In this document: positions 46,661 through 55,677 of the stretch, piece after piece
Layout: each line of letters opens with the position of its first letter
How positions within the stretch are numbered: position 1 is the first letter of the stretch
Translations under genes and position numbers: made by a program
The notes under the pieces: model-generated
What the model was told of the DNA's origin: nothing
Databases searched by the model: none
What the model saw: only the letters and a program-made list of their open reading frames with translations
Source of the DNA: Paenibacillus sp. J5C2022
GTDB lineage: Bacteria; Bacillota; Bacilli; Paenibacillales; Paenibacillaceae
Assembly (NCBI RefSeq): GCF_025567625.1
Contig: NZ_JAOQJC010000012.1
Span: forward strand, 62,001-126,000
Direction of reading: 5' to 3'
DNA: 64,000 nt

Positions 46661-47411
46661 CAACAGAGGCGCATTGCGTACGATGAAGAAAGTCATCCCG
46701 TGGCAAGAACTGAATGCGGAGCTTGCGGGCGAAGCGATAGACGGACAAGAAGCGCTACAGCTCATTAGCAGTGTTAACCCTCATATTGTCATTACGGATA
46801 TTTATATGCCCGTCATGAATGGACTTGAGATGATCGAGAAATTGCGCAGTCGCGCATATGAAGGCGCCATCCTTATTCTTAGCGGTTATTCCGACTTCGA
46901 GTATGCCCGCACCGCTCTAAGACTGAAAGTGGATGATTATTTGTCCAAACCTGTTACGGTGAAGACCATCAAAGAAGTGCTAGGCAAAACGATCAAAAGC
47001 TTGCACGATCGGAACGGCCAAAATACAGCAGACTCTTCCCGTCCATTCATCAGCGATTGGACCGAAAATGCGAGGCACAAGCATGCGATCGAGCATGTGA
47101 TTCAATATATGCATGAGCATTATGCGGAAGATATCAGTCTGAATCAGTTGTCGAACCATGTTTACCTGTCGCGCAACCATCTGGGCGATCTGTTCCGCAA
47201 AGCGACAGGAGAGACATTCGTAGATTACCTTACACGAATTCGGATTGAGCGCGCCAAAGAACTATTGCAGGAAGGCAGTCTTCTCATCTACGAAATTGCC
47301 GAGAAAGTGGGCTACCGCAATGTTCCCTACTTCAGTACTTTATTCAAAAAGCATACCGGAATGGCCCCTTCCGACATCGTCAAAGGATATCGGATGGAAG
47401 GTAGCGGCTAG
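46635..47411 (+). CDS. YesN-type response regulator with AraC DNA-binding domain
   Basis: 258 residues from ATG 46635, overlapping the kinase by 26 bp; GAGGAGAG precedes it. Receiver domain with phosphate-accepting Asp in IVITDIYMPVMNG near 55 and KPVTVKTIKEV, then a short linker and an AraC helix-turn-helix pair (ISLNQLSNHVYLSRNHLGDLFRKATGETF, IYEIAEKVGYRNVPYFSTLFKKHTG). It is shorter than most YesN proteins because the central linker is small. It probably activates the divergent ABC operon. Confidence 0.93.
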   Translation: MWKVVLVDDNRGALRTMKKVIPWQELNAELAGEAIDGQEALQLISSVNPHIVITDIYMPVMNGLEMIEKLRSRAYEGAILILSGYSDFEYARTALRLKVDDYLSKPVTVKTIKEVLGKTIKSLHDRNGQNTADSSRPFISDWTENARHKHAIEHVIQYMHEHYAEDISLNQLSNHVYLSRNHLGDLFRKATGETFVDYLTRIRIERAKELLQEGSLLIYEIAEKVGYRNVPYFSTLFKKHTGMAPSDIVKGYRMEGSG

Positions 47412-47486
47412 CCTCCGTTGCATGAATACCGTTCCGTCGCATGAACAAGACGGCGTATATCAAGAGTAGCCCGCCGGGACGCACAG

Positions 47487-47522
47487 AAGCCTGCATATGC
47501 CATTCGGCTTATGCAGGCTTCC
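47487..47522. terminator. Hairpin between convergent response regulator and ahcY
   Basis: Long inverted repeat GAAGCCTGCATA ... TATGCAGGCTTC (about 12 bp stem) in the 125-bp gap of two convergent genes. There is no long T tract on either strand, so it may act as a weak bidirectional terminator. Confidence 0.5.
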
Positions 47523-47536
47523 TCTATGTCGGCAGC

Positions 47537-48796
47537 TTATTCCGCCCAGCTGTCCAGATAAGCTGCTTGCTCCGGCGTCAGCTTGTCAATGCCCATGCCG
47601 AGCGCATCAAGCTTGATGCGGGCAACTTGCTCGTCAAGCTCGTATGGAACGTTGATCACTTCCTTGCCCAAGGATTCATACTGATCGTTCACATACTTCA
47701 GCGACATCGCCTGCAGCGCGAACGTCATATCCATAATTTCCGCAGGGTGGCCGTCGCCGGCCGCCAGATTAACGAGTCTGCCCTCTGCGAGCAGATAGAT
47801 GCTGCGTCCGTCCTTCAGCTGGTATTCTTCAATATTGCGTCTTACGGTGCGCTTGCCGGTCGACATTGCCGCCAGCTCCACCTTGTTCACTTCCACATCG
47901 AAGTGTCCGGCGTTGGACAGAATGGCGCCGTTCTTCATTACTTCGTAATGCTCGCCGCGGATGACATCGCGGTTGCCCGTTACCGTAATGAACATGTCGC
48001 CAAGCTTCGCCGCTTCCAGCATCGGCATGACTGCGAAGCCGTCCATGTAAGCTTCCACCGCTTTGATCGCATCGATCTCCGTGACGATGACATTCGCCCC
48101 AAGCCCCTTGGCCCGCATAGCGACACCCTTGCCGCACCAGCCATAACCGACGACGACGACCGTCTTGCCGGCCGCCACCAGATTCGTTGTGCGATTGATG
48201 CCGTCGAATACCGATTGTCCCGTGCCGTAGCGGTTATCGAACAAGTATTTGCAGAATGCGTCATTCACCGCAACCATCGGGAACGCTAGCGCGCCTTCCT
48301 TCTCCAGCGCCTTCAGGCGAAGAATGCCCGTCGTCGTCTCCTCTGCTCCGCCGCGAAGATTGACCGCCATGTCCTTGCACTCCGAGTGCAGCAGCGTGAC
48401 CAGATCGCCGCCGTCGTCAATAAGCAGATCCGGCTTGCATTCCAGCGCCTTCATGTTGAGAGCCTTGAATTCCTCGTCGCTAGGATTGTATTTCGCGAAG
48501 ACGGTAATGCCGTCCTCCACCAGCGCCGCGCACACATCATCTTGCGTTGACAACGGATTGCTGCCGGTAATTGTCACTTCTGCACCGCCGGCTTGAACGA
48601 CCTTCGCCAAGTAAGCGGTTTTGGCCTCCAGATGAAGGGAGATCGTCACCTTCAACCCTTTGAACGGCTGTTCTTTCTCGAACTGCTCCCTGATTTTGTT
48701 CAATACAGGCATGTGAGCGCGTACCCACTCTATCTTCAGATGCCCTTCCGGCGCAAGCTCCGGATTCGCGATTATGCTGTTGTTCAATGCATTCAT
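47537..48796 (-). CDS. ahcY: Adenosylhomocysteinase
   Basis: 419 residues. The NAD-binding motif is VVVVGYGWCGKGVAMRAKGLGANVIVTE near 215-242, with KTAYLAKVVQAGGAEVTITGSNPLSTQDDV upstream and HPAEIMDMTFALQAMSL near 363. It reversibly hydrolyses S-adenosylhomocysteine to adenosine and homocysteine in the activated methyl cycle. Many Firmicutes use Pfs/LuxS instead; Paenibacillaceae often carry ahcY. It lies 45 bp after bshC on the same strand but is not an obvious functional partner. Confidence 0.96.
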   Translation of the reverse strand: MNALNNSIIANPELAPEGHLKIEWVRAHMPVLNKIREQFEKEQPFKGLKVTISLHLEAKTAYLAKVVQAGGAEVTITGSNPLSTQDDVCAALVEDGITVFAKYNPSDEEFKALNMKALECKPDLLIDDGGDLVTLLHSECKDMAVNLRGGAEETTTGILRLKALEKEGALAFPMVAVNDAFCKYLFDNRYGTGQSVFDGINRTTNLVAAGKTVVVVGYGWCGKGVAMRAKGLGANVIVTEIDAIKAVEAYMDGFAVMPMLEAAKLGDMFITVTGNRDVIRGEHYEVMKNGAILSNAGHFDVEVNKVELAAMSTGKRTVRRNIEEYQLKDGRSIYLLAEGRLVNLAAGDGHPAEIMDMTFALQAMSLKYVNDQYESLGKEVINVPYELDEQVARIKLDALGMGIDKLTPEQAAYLDSWAE

Positions 48797-48841
48797 GTTG
48801 CAATCCCTCCACTGGTTAATATCAGTTACATTACATTCAAC

Positions 48842-50482
48842 TTACAAATATACAATCTCATGGCCGCCTGTCAGACGGTAATCCGCCTCCATCAGCTCCT
48901 CCAGCCAGGACTCGCCATACCGGCTCCAATAGCCGATCATGGACAGCACTCTCTCCTGTGGCTTGTCGGCGGGCTTGATCGACAGTCGAATGCGCTCCAG
49001 CTGGCGTATAGCCGCCTCGAACCGCTTATGATGGGCATCCAGCGTTCGAGATTCCATGAATGCGATCTGTTCCACGATCTTGGCCATATTCGTCTCGCCC
49101 AGCTTCGTCAGGCCGGGCTGAATGGATGCGGCAAGCTCCAGCAATGGGCGGTACATATTCTGGAAAGAGTCGCTTACTGCCGAGAATCGCTCCTGAAGCG
49201 ACAGCTCATCTTGTTCCTTGAGCCATTGCTCCTTCCGTTCCTGGAAGCGTTCCATCACATCTGCGAAGTCCAGCTCGAACTTCGCCATATGCTTCGCTAC
49301 GGTTCCTTCGACGAGCGTGTAGGACATGCGTGGGACGATGATCGGCATCTCCATCTCCATCAGACGGAACGCAGCCCCCGTCGCGCCCCAGTATGCAATC
49401 TCGCCAGGCCCCAGCACGGTGCCGAGCACGGGGAACAGATACTCCTGCATAAGCGGCCGGGTCAGCACATTGTTGCTGAACAGCTCCGGTCGGGAATGCG
49501 TCAGTCCGATCAGTTCCTCCTTGCTCCAGGAACTGCTTCCCTTCCGGTCCTCGAACAATCCGTCCCGCTTGTAGAGCATCGTCCGCTCCCCGTCACGGTC
49601 GGGATGGAACAAGAACAGTCCCGAACTTCCTTCCGCCACATCCGCCTGCAGCGGATAACCGAGCTCCTTCACACGTGCAGATGTCGAGCGGAACGCTTCT
49701 TCCAGCTCGTCGTTGCGCTCCAGCAACTCCCGGAACATGGGCGCTTCCAGCTTGCGCAAGCCGGCATCGTCGGAATCGATCAGTACAAGACCGTATCGGC
49801 CGAACAAGCGGTGAAGCAAGCAGGCGAACATATCGGACAGCGATGTCGTGCGATCGGCCAGTTGCCGAAGCTCTTCCATCATGCCCGGCTTGAATTCCGA
49901 CCCCGGCAGCGCCGCTTCCAGCTCCGCCAGCCAGCTCTCCCATTGCTCGCTCCCGATGATGGTGCGGCTCACCGACGTGCGGACACGCTCCGGCATAGCC
50001 GCCGTCAGCTTGCCCAGCTCTTGCTCCGCTGTCACGACATACGCATGGTTCGCTTCGTCCCAATCGTGGTCTTCCCCCGCGATCCAGAATACAGGAATCA
50101 CGGGGATGCCCAGTTGTTCGCTGGCATAGCCGGCCGAACGAATAATGGATACGGCCTTATGTACGACGAGCAATGGCCCCGTCCATAACCCGGCTTGCTG
50201 GCCGCCGATGATGACAGGCGCTCCCTCTGCGATCGCATCGATGGAGCATTGCACCTTGTCCGACGATCCTATGCGCCGTTGATAAGCCCGGAGAACGTCC
50301 GCCAACAGCGCGGCATCGACTCTTGGCCCCGCCTTCCTCTGAATGACGGCATGCCGACGGCTCCAATCTTCAGCCTCACCGGCATGATAGCCGTACAAGG
50401 ACATGACCCCCGGGTCATTGCGTGATATATACGCCTCCGTCAATGGTTGGGAGGATGGTAGTGAATAGGGTTCAGCTTGCAT
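48842..50482 (-). CDS. bshC: Bacillithiol biosynthesis cysteine-adding enzyme BshC
   Basis: 546 residues, typical of BshC (YllA family). Family features are GQQAGLWTGPLLVVHKAVSIIRSA near 92-115, PVFWIAGEDHDWDEANHAYV near 124-143 and LGPGEIAYWGATGAAFRLMEMEMPIIVPR near 373-401; a coiled coil is inserted near 430-500. It joins cysteine to glucosaminyl-malate to finish bacillithiol. ATG 50482 is preceded by GGGAGG; TTG two codons earlier is an alternative. The bshC-mraZ neighbourhood of B. subtilis is here interrupted by ahcY, the sugar locus and DUF4349. Confidence 0.94.
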   Translation of the reverse strand: MQAEPYSLPSSQPLTEAYISRNDPGVMSLYGYHAGEAEDWSRRHAVIQRKAGPRVDAALLADVLRAYQRRIGSSDKVQCSIDAIAEGAPVIIGGQQAGLWTGPLLVVHKAVSIIRSAGYASEQLGIPVIPVFWIAGEDHDWDEANHAYVVTAEQELGKLTAAMPERVRTSVSRTIIGSEQWESWLAELEAALPGSEFKPGMMEELRQLADRTTSLSDMFACLLHRLFGRYGLVLIDSDDAGLRKLEAPMFRELLERNDELEEAFRSTSARVKELGYPLQADVAEGSSGLFLFHPDRDGERTMLYKRDGLFEDRKGSSSWSKEELIGLTHSRPELFSNNVLTRPLMQEYLFPVLGTVLGPGEIAYWGATGAAFRLMEMEMPIIVPRMSYTLVEGTVAKHMAKFELDFADVMERFQERKEQWLKEQDELSLQERFSAVSDSFQNMYRPLLELAASIQPGLTKLGETNMAKIVEQIAFMESRTLDAHHKRFEAAIRQLERIRLSIKPADKPQERVLSMIGYWSRYGESWLEELMEADYRLTGGHEIVYL

Positions 50483-50547
50483 AACAATTAAAACCTCCCT
50501 ACATATATTCCGATACAACATCAGAATAATTGTACAGGATATGCCAC

Positions 50548-50594
50548 GAAAATTAAAGGCCGAGTCAGGACGCCGCAGCGCGCCTGAATCGGCC
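50548..50594 (-). terminator. Terminator after the DUF3397 gene
   Basis: Minus strand GGCCGATTCAGG ... CCTGACTCGGCC followed by TTTAATTTT, 20 bp after the DUF3397 stop. It separates the panE-DUF3397 pair from bshC. Confidence 0.75.
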
Positions 50595-50614
50595 TCGTCG
50601 CAATTGATGCAGGA

Positions 50615-51007
50615 TTACGCCGACATCGTGAAGAGCAGCCTTCCGATCAACACCGCCATAAATACAACATACAGAACACTCATGGCGAAGAAGCTGAGCC
50701 GCCATACCGCGCGAAAAATACGCTTCACCTCAACCTTGCCCCGCTTGCGGAACTGCGCGTTGCCAAGCAGACCTCCAGTAAGAATCATAACCAGCATAAT
50801 GCCGTAAATGCCGAATTCGCTATTGAATATAAGATTGAACTGTCCGGCAACGCAGCCGATAAAAAAAACAGTCGACACGTCCATCGCCAGGCGGAACGCC
50901 CGCTTCCAATCCTTTATGTAAGTGCCGTAACCGATGAGAACTACGGCAAACGGAATAACCGGTATAAAGGCCAAAATCGCATAAAGCTTCATTAAGCCGT
51001 CCATCAT
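50615..51007 (-). CDS. DUF3397-family membrane protein
   Basis: 130 residues with four hydrophobic segments, ending YVVFMAVLIGRLLFTMSA. DUF3397 proteins occur in Bacillales between panE and bshC and have no known function. ATG 51007 lies 7 bp after panE. An alternative ATG is one codon later. Confidence 0.8.
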   Translation of the reverse strand: MMDGLMKLYAILAFIPVIPFAVVLIGYGTYIKDWKRAFRLAMDVSTVFFIGCVAGQFNLIFNSEFGIYGIMLVMILTGGLLGNAQFRKRGKVEVKRIFRAVWRLSFFAMSVLYVVFMAVLIGRLLFTMSA

Positions 51008-51013
51008 CGCACC

Positions 51014-51979
51014 TCACCCCTTATCCTCATCCAATGGCTTTCTGTACGCCTGAATAATAGCAATTAGCGCGTCGTTCAGCGGAGTTGGCATTCTCAGCTC
51101 CCTGCCCTTCGCTGCAATTGCCCCATTAATGAAGGCGATCTCCGTCTCGCGCCCGGCCTGAACGTCGGACAGCATGGATGATCTATTCCCGGACGTCGCC
51201 TCACAGATAGCCAGTATAGACTGCCAGTAATCTTCGGATGGAAGCAGTCCGCTCCTCATAAGAACTTCGGCAGTCTCTTCATACAGCCGGCGCATGAGCG
51301 TCAGCCGGCAGTTCTCTTGCGGCAGCTCGCCGTTGGTTACACAATAGAGAGCTGTCAACGGGTTAATGACCGCGTTTGCAAGCAGCTTGCGATAAATACG
51401 AGTATTGATGTCATTCGACAGAAAACTGGTGAATCCTGCCTTTTCCAACGACTGCAGCAATTTTTTTTGAATCGGTGCGTCACCGGCCGCATTCCCGAAT
51501 GGATCCCGATCGCTCAGCCAGATCTCGCCGGCGCCTGTATGACGCACGGTCCGCTCGTCCTCGCGCCTGGATGCTTCCGTCGTTACTGCTGCATGAATCG
51601 GTATGGAACTGAGCGCTGCAGCCAGCGTCTCCACATGGCCCACTCCGTTCTGCAAGCAGACGACTGCACAAGCCCCCAGTGCGTCGTTGCCCACAATGGC
51701 GTGAAGCTGCGTCATCAGTTCCGGCCTGATTGCCGTCGCCTTGACAGCAAGCACTACGCATCGTTCGGCTGCAGGCGCTGCGTCTTCTCCCATCGATCGG
51801 CAAGGGATGCGAATGACGTCGCTGCATCCATCCAGTCTATACCGAAGCACTCCGCGCTCTTGAATTAGCTCGGCTTGCCGTCTCGTCCTTGTCCATAGCG
51901 TTACATGCGCTCCGGATTCCGCCAAGCCCGCTGCAAGCAGCATGCCGAGCGCACCTGCTCCGATCACATCGATATGCAT
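51014..51979 (-). CDS. panE: Ketopantoate reductase (2-dehydropantoate 2-reductase)
   Basis: 321 residues. N-terminal Rossmann motif IDVIGAGALGMLLAAGLAESGAHVTLWTR near 3-31, CLQNGVGH near 108, and the catalytic lysine/NRSSMLSDVQAGRETEIAFINGAI C-terminal motif near 260-283. It reduces ketopantoate to pantoate with NADPH for coenzyme A. The B. subtilis neighbour at this place is ylbQ, a PanE paralogue. Whether this is the main enzyme or a paralogue is unknown. Confidence 0.9.
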   Translation of the reverse strand: MHIDVIGAGALGMLLAAGLAESGAHVTLWTRTRRQAELIQERGVLRYRLDGCSDVIRIPCRSMGEDAAPAAERCVVLAVKATAIRPELMTQLHAIVGNDALGACAVVCLQNGVGHVETLAAALSSIPIHAAVTTEASRREDERTVRHTGAGEIWLSDRDPFGNAAGDAPIQKKLLQSLEKAGFTSFLSNDINTRIYRKLLANAVINPLTALYCVTNGELPQENCRLTLMRRLYEETAEVLMRSGLLPSEDYWQSILAICEATSGNRSSMLSDVQAGRETEIAFINGAIAAKGRELRMPTPLNDALIAIIQAYRKPLDEDKG

Positions 51980-52057
51980 ACGCGCACTCCTTCACAATAC
52001 TTCCTGCCTGTCAGGTTAACCAATATCGCTATTATACACTTTACTCCATTCAAGTGA

Positions 52058-52096
52058 AAAGCCCGTCACCCTTCGCAGAAGGTTGACAGGCTTTAG
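52058..52096 (-). terminator. Terminator after the RsfA-like gene
   Basis: Minus strand AAAGCCTGTCAACCTTC-TGC-GAAGGGTGACGGGCTTT followed by TCACTT, 10 bp after the stop codon. Strong 17-bp stem with two imperfections. Confidence 0.75.
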
Positions 52097-52105
52097 CGGT
52101 ACATG

Positions 52106-52753
52106 CTATTCAATTCGTTCCAGATTGCCGTTCGCATCCATCTTGAACCTCGGCTTAGCTTCACCCTCATTCGACAATACGGTAAGCCTTCGAGCCCGGT
52201 CCATAATCTGAATCAACGTCTTGTAGTCGTCGTTAACGGCCCGATAATCCGACTGGGCATTGTTGACTTCGCTGGCCAGCTTCTCATTCTCACTGCGAAG
52301 CTTGAACAGCTCTTCGTCCTTTTCTTTCATTTCTTTCTCGAACATTTTAATTTGCCGGGACAGCTCCTGATAGGTCGTCTTCCAGCTTCTCAGGAAGCGA
52401 ATAACGGCATCGATCGATATCCCTTCGTCCACCATACCCGCTTCCGGTTTATAGACGGTGCCTACTTCTGCATCGAGCATCGCGATGGAAGACACCTGAG
52501 GCGCAGGCGATTGCTTCTTGAAATAATTGCGCTTCTGCCGCTGCTGCTTCGCTATGCTTATCGCTTCCTCATACTTCTTGCGTACGCAGCTGTTCCAACG
52601 AAAACCGCATGCGGCTGCGGTGCGGCCGATTCGCTCGCCCACTTCCTCGAATGCCGCAAGCTGTGTGCTGCCTTCTCTAATATGGCGCAGGGTTACTTCG
52701 GCGAGAATAAGATCATCGTCCGGACTCCACGCATCTTGTCTAACTGCTGTCAT
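52106..52753 (-). CDS. RsfA/GerR-family sporulation transcription regulator
   Basis: 215 residues. N-terminal Myb/SANT-like domain (RQDAWSPDDDLILAEVTLRHIREGSTQLAAFEEVGERIGRTAAACGFRWNS), a linker, and a C-terminal coiled coil (WKTTYQELSRQIKMFEKEMKEKDEELFKLRSENEKL). RsfA and its paralogue YlbO/GerR modulate sigma-F and sigma-E genes in B. subtilis. Synteny with panE-bshC-mraZ suggests the GerR/YlbO position. ATG 52753 follows TTAGGAGG. The 269-bp gap upstream holds the promoter of the divergent DUF2626 gene. Confidence 0.87.
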   Translation of the reverse strand: MTAVRQDAWSPDDDLILAEVTLRHIREGSTQLAAFEEVGERIGRTAAACGFRWNSCVRKKYEEAISIAKQQRQKRNYFKKQSPAPQVSSIAMLDAEVGTVYKPEAGMVDEGISIDAVIRFLRSWKTTYQELSRQIKMFEKEMKEKDEELFKLRSENEKLASEVNNAQSDYRAVNDDYKTLIQIMDRARRLTVLSNEGEAKPRFKMDANGNLERIE

Positions 52754-52951
52754 GCAACAATAACCTCCTAACGTAAAGGCGCTTACTTTATCTCTATGCC
52801 CTTGGTAGAGTTCATAGAATCTATTGGATACTATTTTGTATAACCAAAATTAAATGCGCTCATACATGATTACTTCAACCAATGAGCAAACTATAGGAAA
52901 GATATCACAGCGAGCTTCAAAAAAAATTTGCCAATTCGTCACCGCTGCATG

Positions 52952-52980
52952 TTTACACTCCATCATGCAAACGTTATAAT
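52952..52980 (+). promoter_or_regulatory. Sigma-A promoter of the DUF2626 gene
   Basis: TTTACA (52952-52957), 17 bp, TATAAT (52975-52980), 42 bp before the ATG at 53023, with AAAGGGGG as ribosome-binding site. The remaining gap back to 52754 is AT-rich without an ORF or a clear promoter for the divergent rsfA-like gene. Confidence 0.85.
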
Positions 52981-53022
52981 GTTCAATAGGAAATTGGGTC
53001 GTATGGAAAGGGGGATGCTATC

Positions 53023-53259
53023 ATGGCACGCATGTATCGGGTACTCGGCTTTTGGTGCTTAGTCATCGGACTAATGGCTTTCGCTGGCCATATGACGGAA
53101 TTTGCTCTGCTGTTCTTCGCGCAAGCCGTCGCTTTCACATTTCTTGGCTACTTGAACTTCTCCGAAAGAACATACATCATGATGTTCTGGGGATATATGG
53201 TGATTTCATTCGTTGGATTCACATATTGGTCCGTCTTCAAGTTGGACTTGCCGTTCTAA
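53023..53259 (+). CDS. DUF2626-family small membrane protein (YqgY-like)
   Basis: 78 residues with three hydrophobic segments (YRVLGFWCLVIGLMAFAGH, FALLFFAQAVAFTFLGYLNF, MMFWGYMVISFVGFTYWSVF), the pattern of DUF2626 (B. subtilis YqgY), a family without known function. A single-gene unit with its own sigma-A promoter and a bidirectional terminator. Confidence 0.85.
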   Translation: MARMYRVLGFWCLVIGLMAFAGHMTEFALLFFAQAVAFTFLGYLNFSERTYIMMFWGYMVISFVGFTYWSVFKLDLPF

Positions 53260-53280
53260 TCAAGCGCCACAAGAAAGTGC

Positions 53281-53325
53281 AGAAGAGGCCCGCAACAAGG
53301 ATAATCCTTGTCGCGGGCCTCTTCT
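53281..53325. terminator. Bidirectional terminator
   Basis: Near-perfect inverted repeat AGAAGAGGCCCGC ... GCGGGCCTCTTCT with ACAAGG/CCTTGT inside, between the convergent DUF2626 and methyltransferase genes; the last bases overlap the methyltransferase stop. Confidence 0.85.
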
Positions 53326-54469
53326 AATCCTTCTCCAGGATCAGCACCCGGAACGCTTCGCCGATCCCGTCGCTAAGCAGAAGCTGGCGCAGTGAGCGAT
53401 TGCTCCTCGCTTCCTCGCTGAAGGGATTGCTGTCGCGATGCTCAATCAGCAACTCCATGATGCCGTGGTTCACCATGAACTGCTTCTGGCTCCCATCGAA
53501 GATGACACTGAACCCGGCATTGCGCGCCTCCGCCTTCAGATAGGAGAAGGAGACATGAGCTGTCATATCCTGCTGGCCCGGCCGCTGGAACGGCTGATCA
53601 GATGCCATATGGCGATAATAACACATCAGTGTGCCATCCATCCGGAAAGCTGCGCTATATTCCTCGGCGTCGTATCCGTAGTCGATAATGATGACTCTGC
53701 CCCGCTTCATCATTCCGCTGATCTCTCTTACCCACCGGCCCGCGCCCGGGCACAGCTCCGTAATCTGACCTTCACGTAGACGAATGCCGTCGCGATGCAG
53801 CCACTTGCGAAAGTCGGGATTCGTCATGGCCATCCGTACATAGCGGAAGTGGCCGTTCACAACTGCTACACCCAGCTCATAGAGATGCCCTCCCATTCGT
53901 TGGATACGGTGAACGGGGAATGCGTCCAGCAGTTCGTTCGCAAGAATAACGGCGGGCGCTTGTAGCGTCCCCTCGGCGTCCGCCAGCGCCTCCCGGGACG
54001 TTAGGCAATTAGCATGTGGCAGATGCAGCCTCGCAGCCTCCGCATGCGGGGGATAATCCTCCACGAGCTTCATGCGGAACTTCTCTCTCCATAGCGGCAG
54101 ACGCTTCTTCCATTCTGCAGCAATCTGCGCAGACAGCCTTCCCGTCCCCGCCCCCCATTCCACGAACGTTAGGGGCTGAGGACCTTCCTTCGCATAGTCC
54201 ATCACATAGGAAGCAATGACTGCCGCCAGTCCGGCTCCAACGGCCGAGCTTGTATAGAAGTCGCCTTCTTTCCCGATTCTGATCTCGCCTTGCCGATAAT
54301 AGCCGTATTCCTCATCGTACAGGCACATCGCCATATAATCATGGAAGGTGATGCACGAGGCGCAGCGAGCCGCTCCCAGTTCATCGCTATACGCGCCTTG
54401 ATGCCTCGAACGGACGATGATGCGTTCGATTTTCTGTTCAAGAGCGCTTTCGGATTGCACATTTGCCAT
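53324..54469 (-). CDS. MidA/NDUFAF7-family (DUF185) SAM-dependent methyltransferase
   Basis: About 381 residues from ATG 54469, ten bases after AAAGGAG. It shows CITFHDYMAMCLYDEEYGYYRQGEIRIGKEGDFYTSSAVG near 36-75 and the SAM-binding loop FVEWGAGTGRLSAQIAAEW near 105-123, and VIIDYGYDAEEYS. Mitochondrial and bacterial MidA proteins methylate protein arginine in respiratory complex I assembly, but the Firmicute members are uncharacterised. Divergent from the coiled-coil gene. Confidence 0.88.
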   Translation of the reverse strand: MANVQSESALEQKIERIIVRSRHQGAYSDELGAARCASCITFHDYMAMCLYDEEYGYYRQGEIRIGKEGDFYTSSAVGAGLAAVIASYVMDYAKEGPQPLTFVEWGAGTGRLSAQIAAEWKKRLPLWREKFRMKLVEDYPPHAEAARLHLPHANCLTSREALADAEGTLQAPAVILANELLDAFPVHRIQRMGGHLYELGVAVVNGHFRYVRMAMTNPDFRKWLHRDGIRLREGQITELCPGAGRWVREISGMMKRGRVIIIDYGYDAEEYSAAFRMDGTLMCYYRHMASDQPFQRPGQQDMTAHVSFSYLKAEARNAGFSVIFDGSQKQFMVNHGIMELLIEHRDSNPFSEEARSNRSLRQLLLSDGIGEAFRVLILEKD

Positions 54470-54552
54470 TGCGAGATTTCTCCTTTTCCGCATCTAAGAT
54501 ATAATGAAGAAGGCGGACGCATACACTTATTGCTGAGGGAGGAGGATGCCGC

Positions 54553-55659
54553 TTGAAAAAAATGATGCCATACGTTAATGCAAAAACCGCCTTCATCCTG
54601 TTCCTGATCAGCGCGCTGCTCGCTCTGCGAATGCCCGTTATGGCAGAGTCGACCGCGCCAGACGCCGCTACCGACGATGTACATGCCCTGCTGGAAAAAA
54701 GTCTGTCTGTCGTTGAAATCGACCGCGAGATTGAAGCGATCCGCGCACAGATGAAAGAATTGAAGCATACGATGCAACTGGCACAAGACGGACTGGAACG
54801 GCAGGAAGCCGATATTGCGACAAAGCGGGACGATGCAGGCAAAGTACTCCGCGCTTATTATATGGGTGACCGCGATATGCTGTATGTCGGCTTGCTGTCT
54901 TCGAAATCATGGACGACCTTCCTATCCATCATCGATTACATCGATATTATCGTAAGCAAGGACAGGCATACGCTTCATTCTTACATAGACAAGTATCGCG
55001 ATATGCAAGAAGGCTATCGTCAGCTGGAAGATAAAGAAAATGAGCTCGCTGCCGTCGAGCAGCGGCTTCAGGAGCAGCGGGAGCGCGTTCTCGCCCTGGA
55101 AGCGCAGCTGGAAGAAGAGCTGCAGGGACGAACCGATGCCGACCGCATACGACTGCTGATGGGGGAGCTGACCCGATCCTGGGAAGAAAAAGGTCTGGCA
55201 AAAGTGAAAGAATACTTCCAGGCGCTGGCCGGCGCCATGCAGGAGCTGCCCGGCTGGATAAGCGACAATAAAGATATGCTGGATAACCAGGGGTTCCAAT
55301 ACACTATCACAGTTCCAGAAGGGGAGCTGAATGCCTTCCTTCAGGAACAAGACGAGCGATTCAAGCACTTTGCATTCCAATTCCTGGACGGCTCCGTTAC
55401 GGCCTACGGCAACAAGGACGGCATGGAGATCTCTGTATCGGGACATTACACCGTGGAAGACGAGCCGGTGAACGGCATTCTGTTCCACGTTGACAAGCTG
55501 CTGTACAACGGCTTCTCGCTTCCCGACACGACTCGACGATCGCTGGAAGAGGAATTCGATCTGGGCTTCTATCCGCAGCTGCTCCTCTCCTTCTTGAAGG
55601 CGAAGGACGTCGAAGCCAAGGACGGCAAGCTGACGATCAAGCTGTCCATCAGCCTATAA
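54553..55659 (+). CDS. Exported coiled-coil protein of unknown function
   Basis: 368 residues starting at TTG 54553, seven bases after GGAGGAGG. A signal peptide (AKTAFILFLISALLALRMPVMAES) is followed by a coiled coil near 45-95 and 155-200 (KELKHTMQLAQDGLERQEADI; QLEDKENELAAVEQRLQEQ), with AYYMGDRDMLYVGLLSSKSWTTFLSIIDYIDIIV resembling the N-terminal region of CwlO-type hydrolase and FtsX-partner proteins. The C-terminal third is not a recognised catalytic domain, so the protein may be a non-enzymatic partner of the cell envelope. Name and role not recognised. Confidence 0.7.
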   Translation: MKKMMPYVNAKTAFILFLISALLALRMPVMAESTAPDAATDDVHALLEKSLSVVEIDREIEAIRAQMKELKHTMQLAQDGLERQEADIATKRDDAGKVLRAYYMGDRDMLYVGLLSSKSWTTFLSIIDYIDIIVSKDRHTLHSYIDKYRDMQEGYRQLEDKENELAAVEQRLQEQRERVLALEAQLEEELQGRTDADRIRLLMGELTRSWEEKGLAKVKEYFQALAGAMQELPGWISDNKDMLDNQGFQYTITVPEGELNAFLQEQDERFKHFAFQFLDGSVTAYGNKDGMEISVSGHYTVEDEPVNGILFHVDKLLYNGFSLPDTTRRSLEEEFDLGFYPQLLLSFLKAKDVEAKDGKLTIKLSISL

Positions 55660-55677
55660 GGACGGCGAGGGGTTGCC

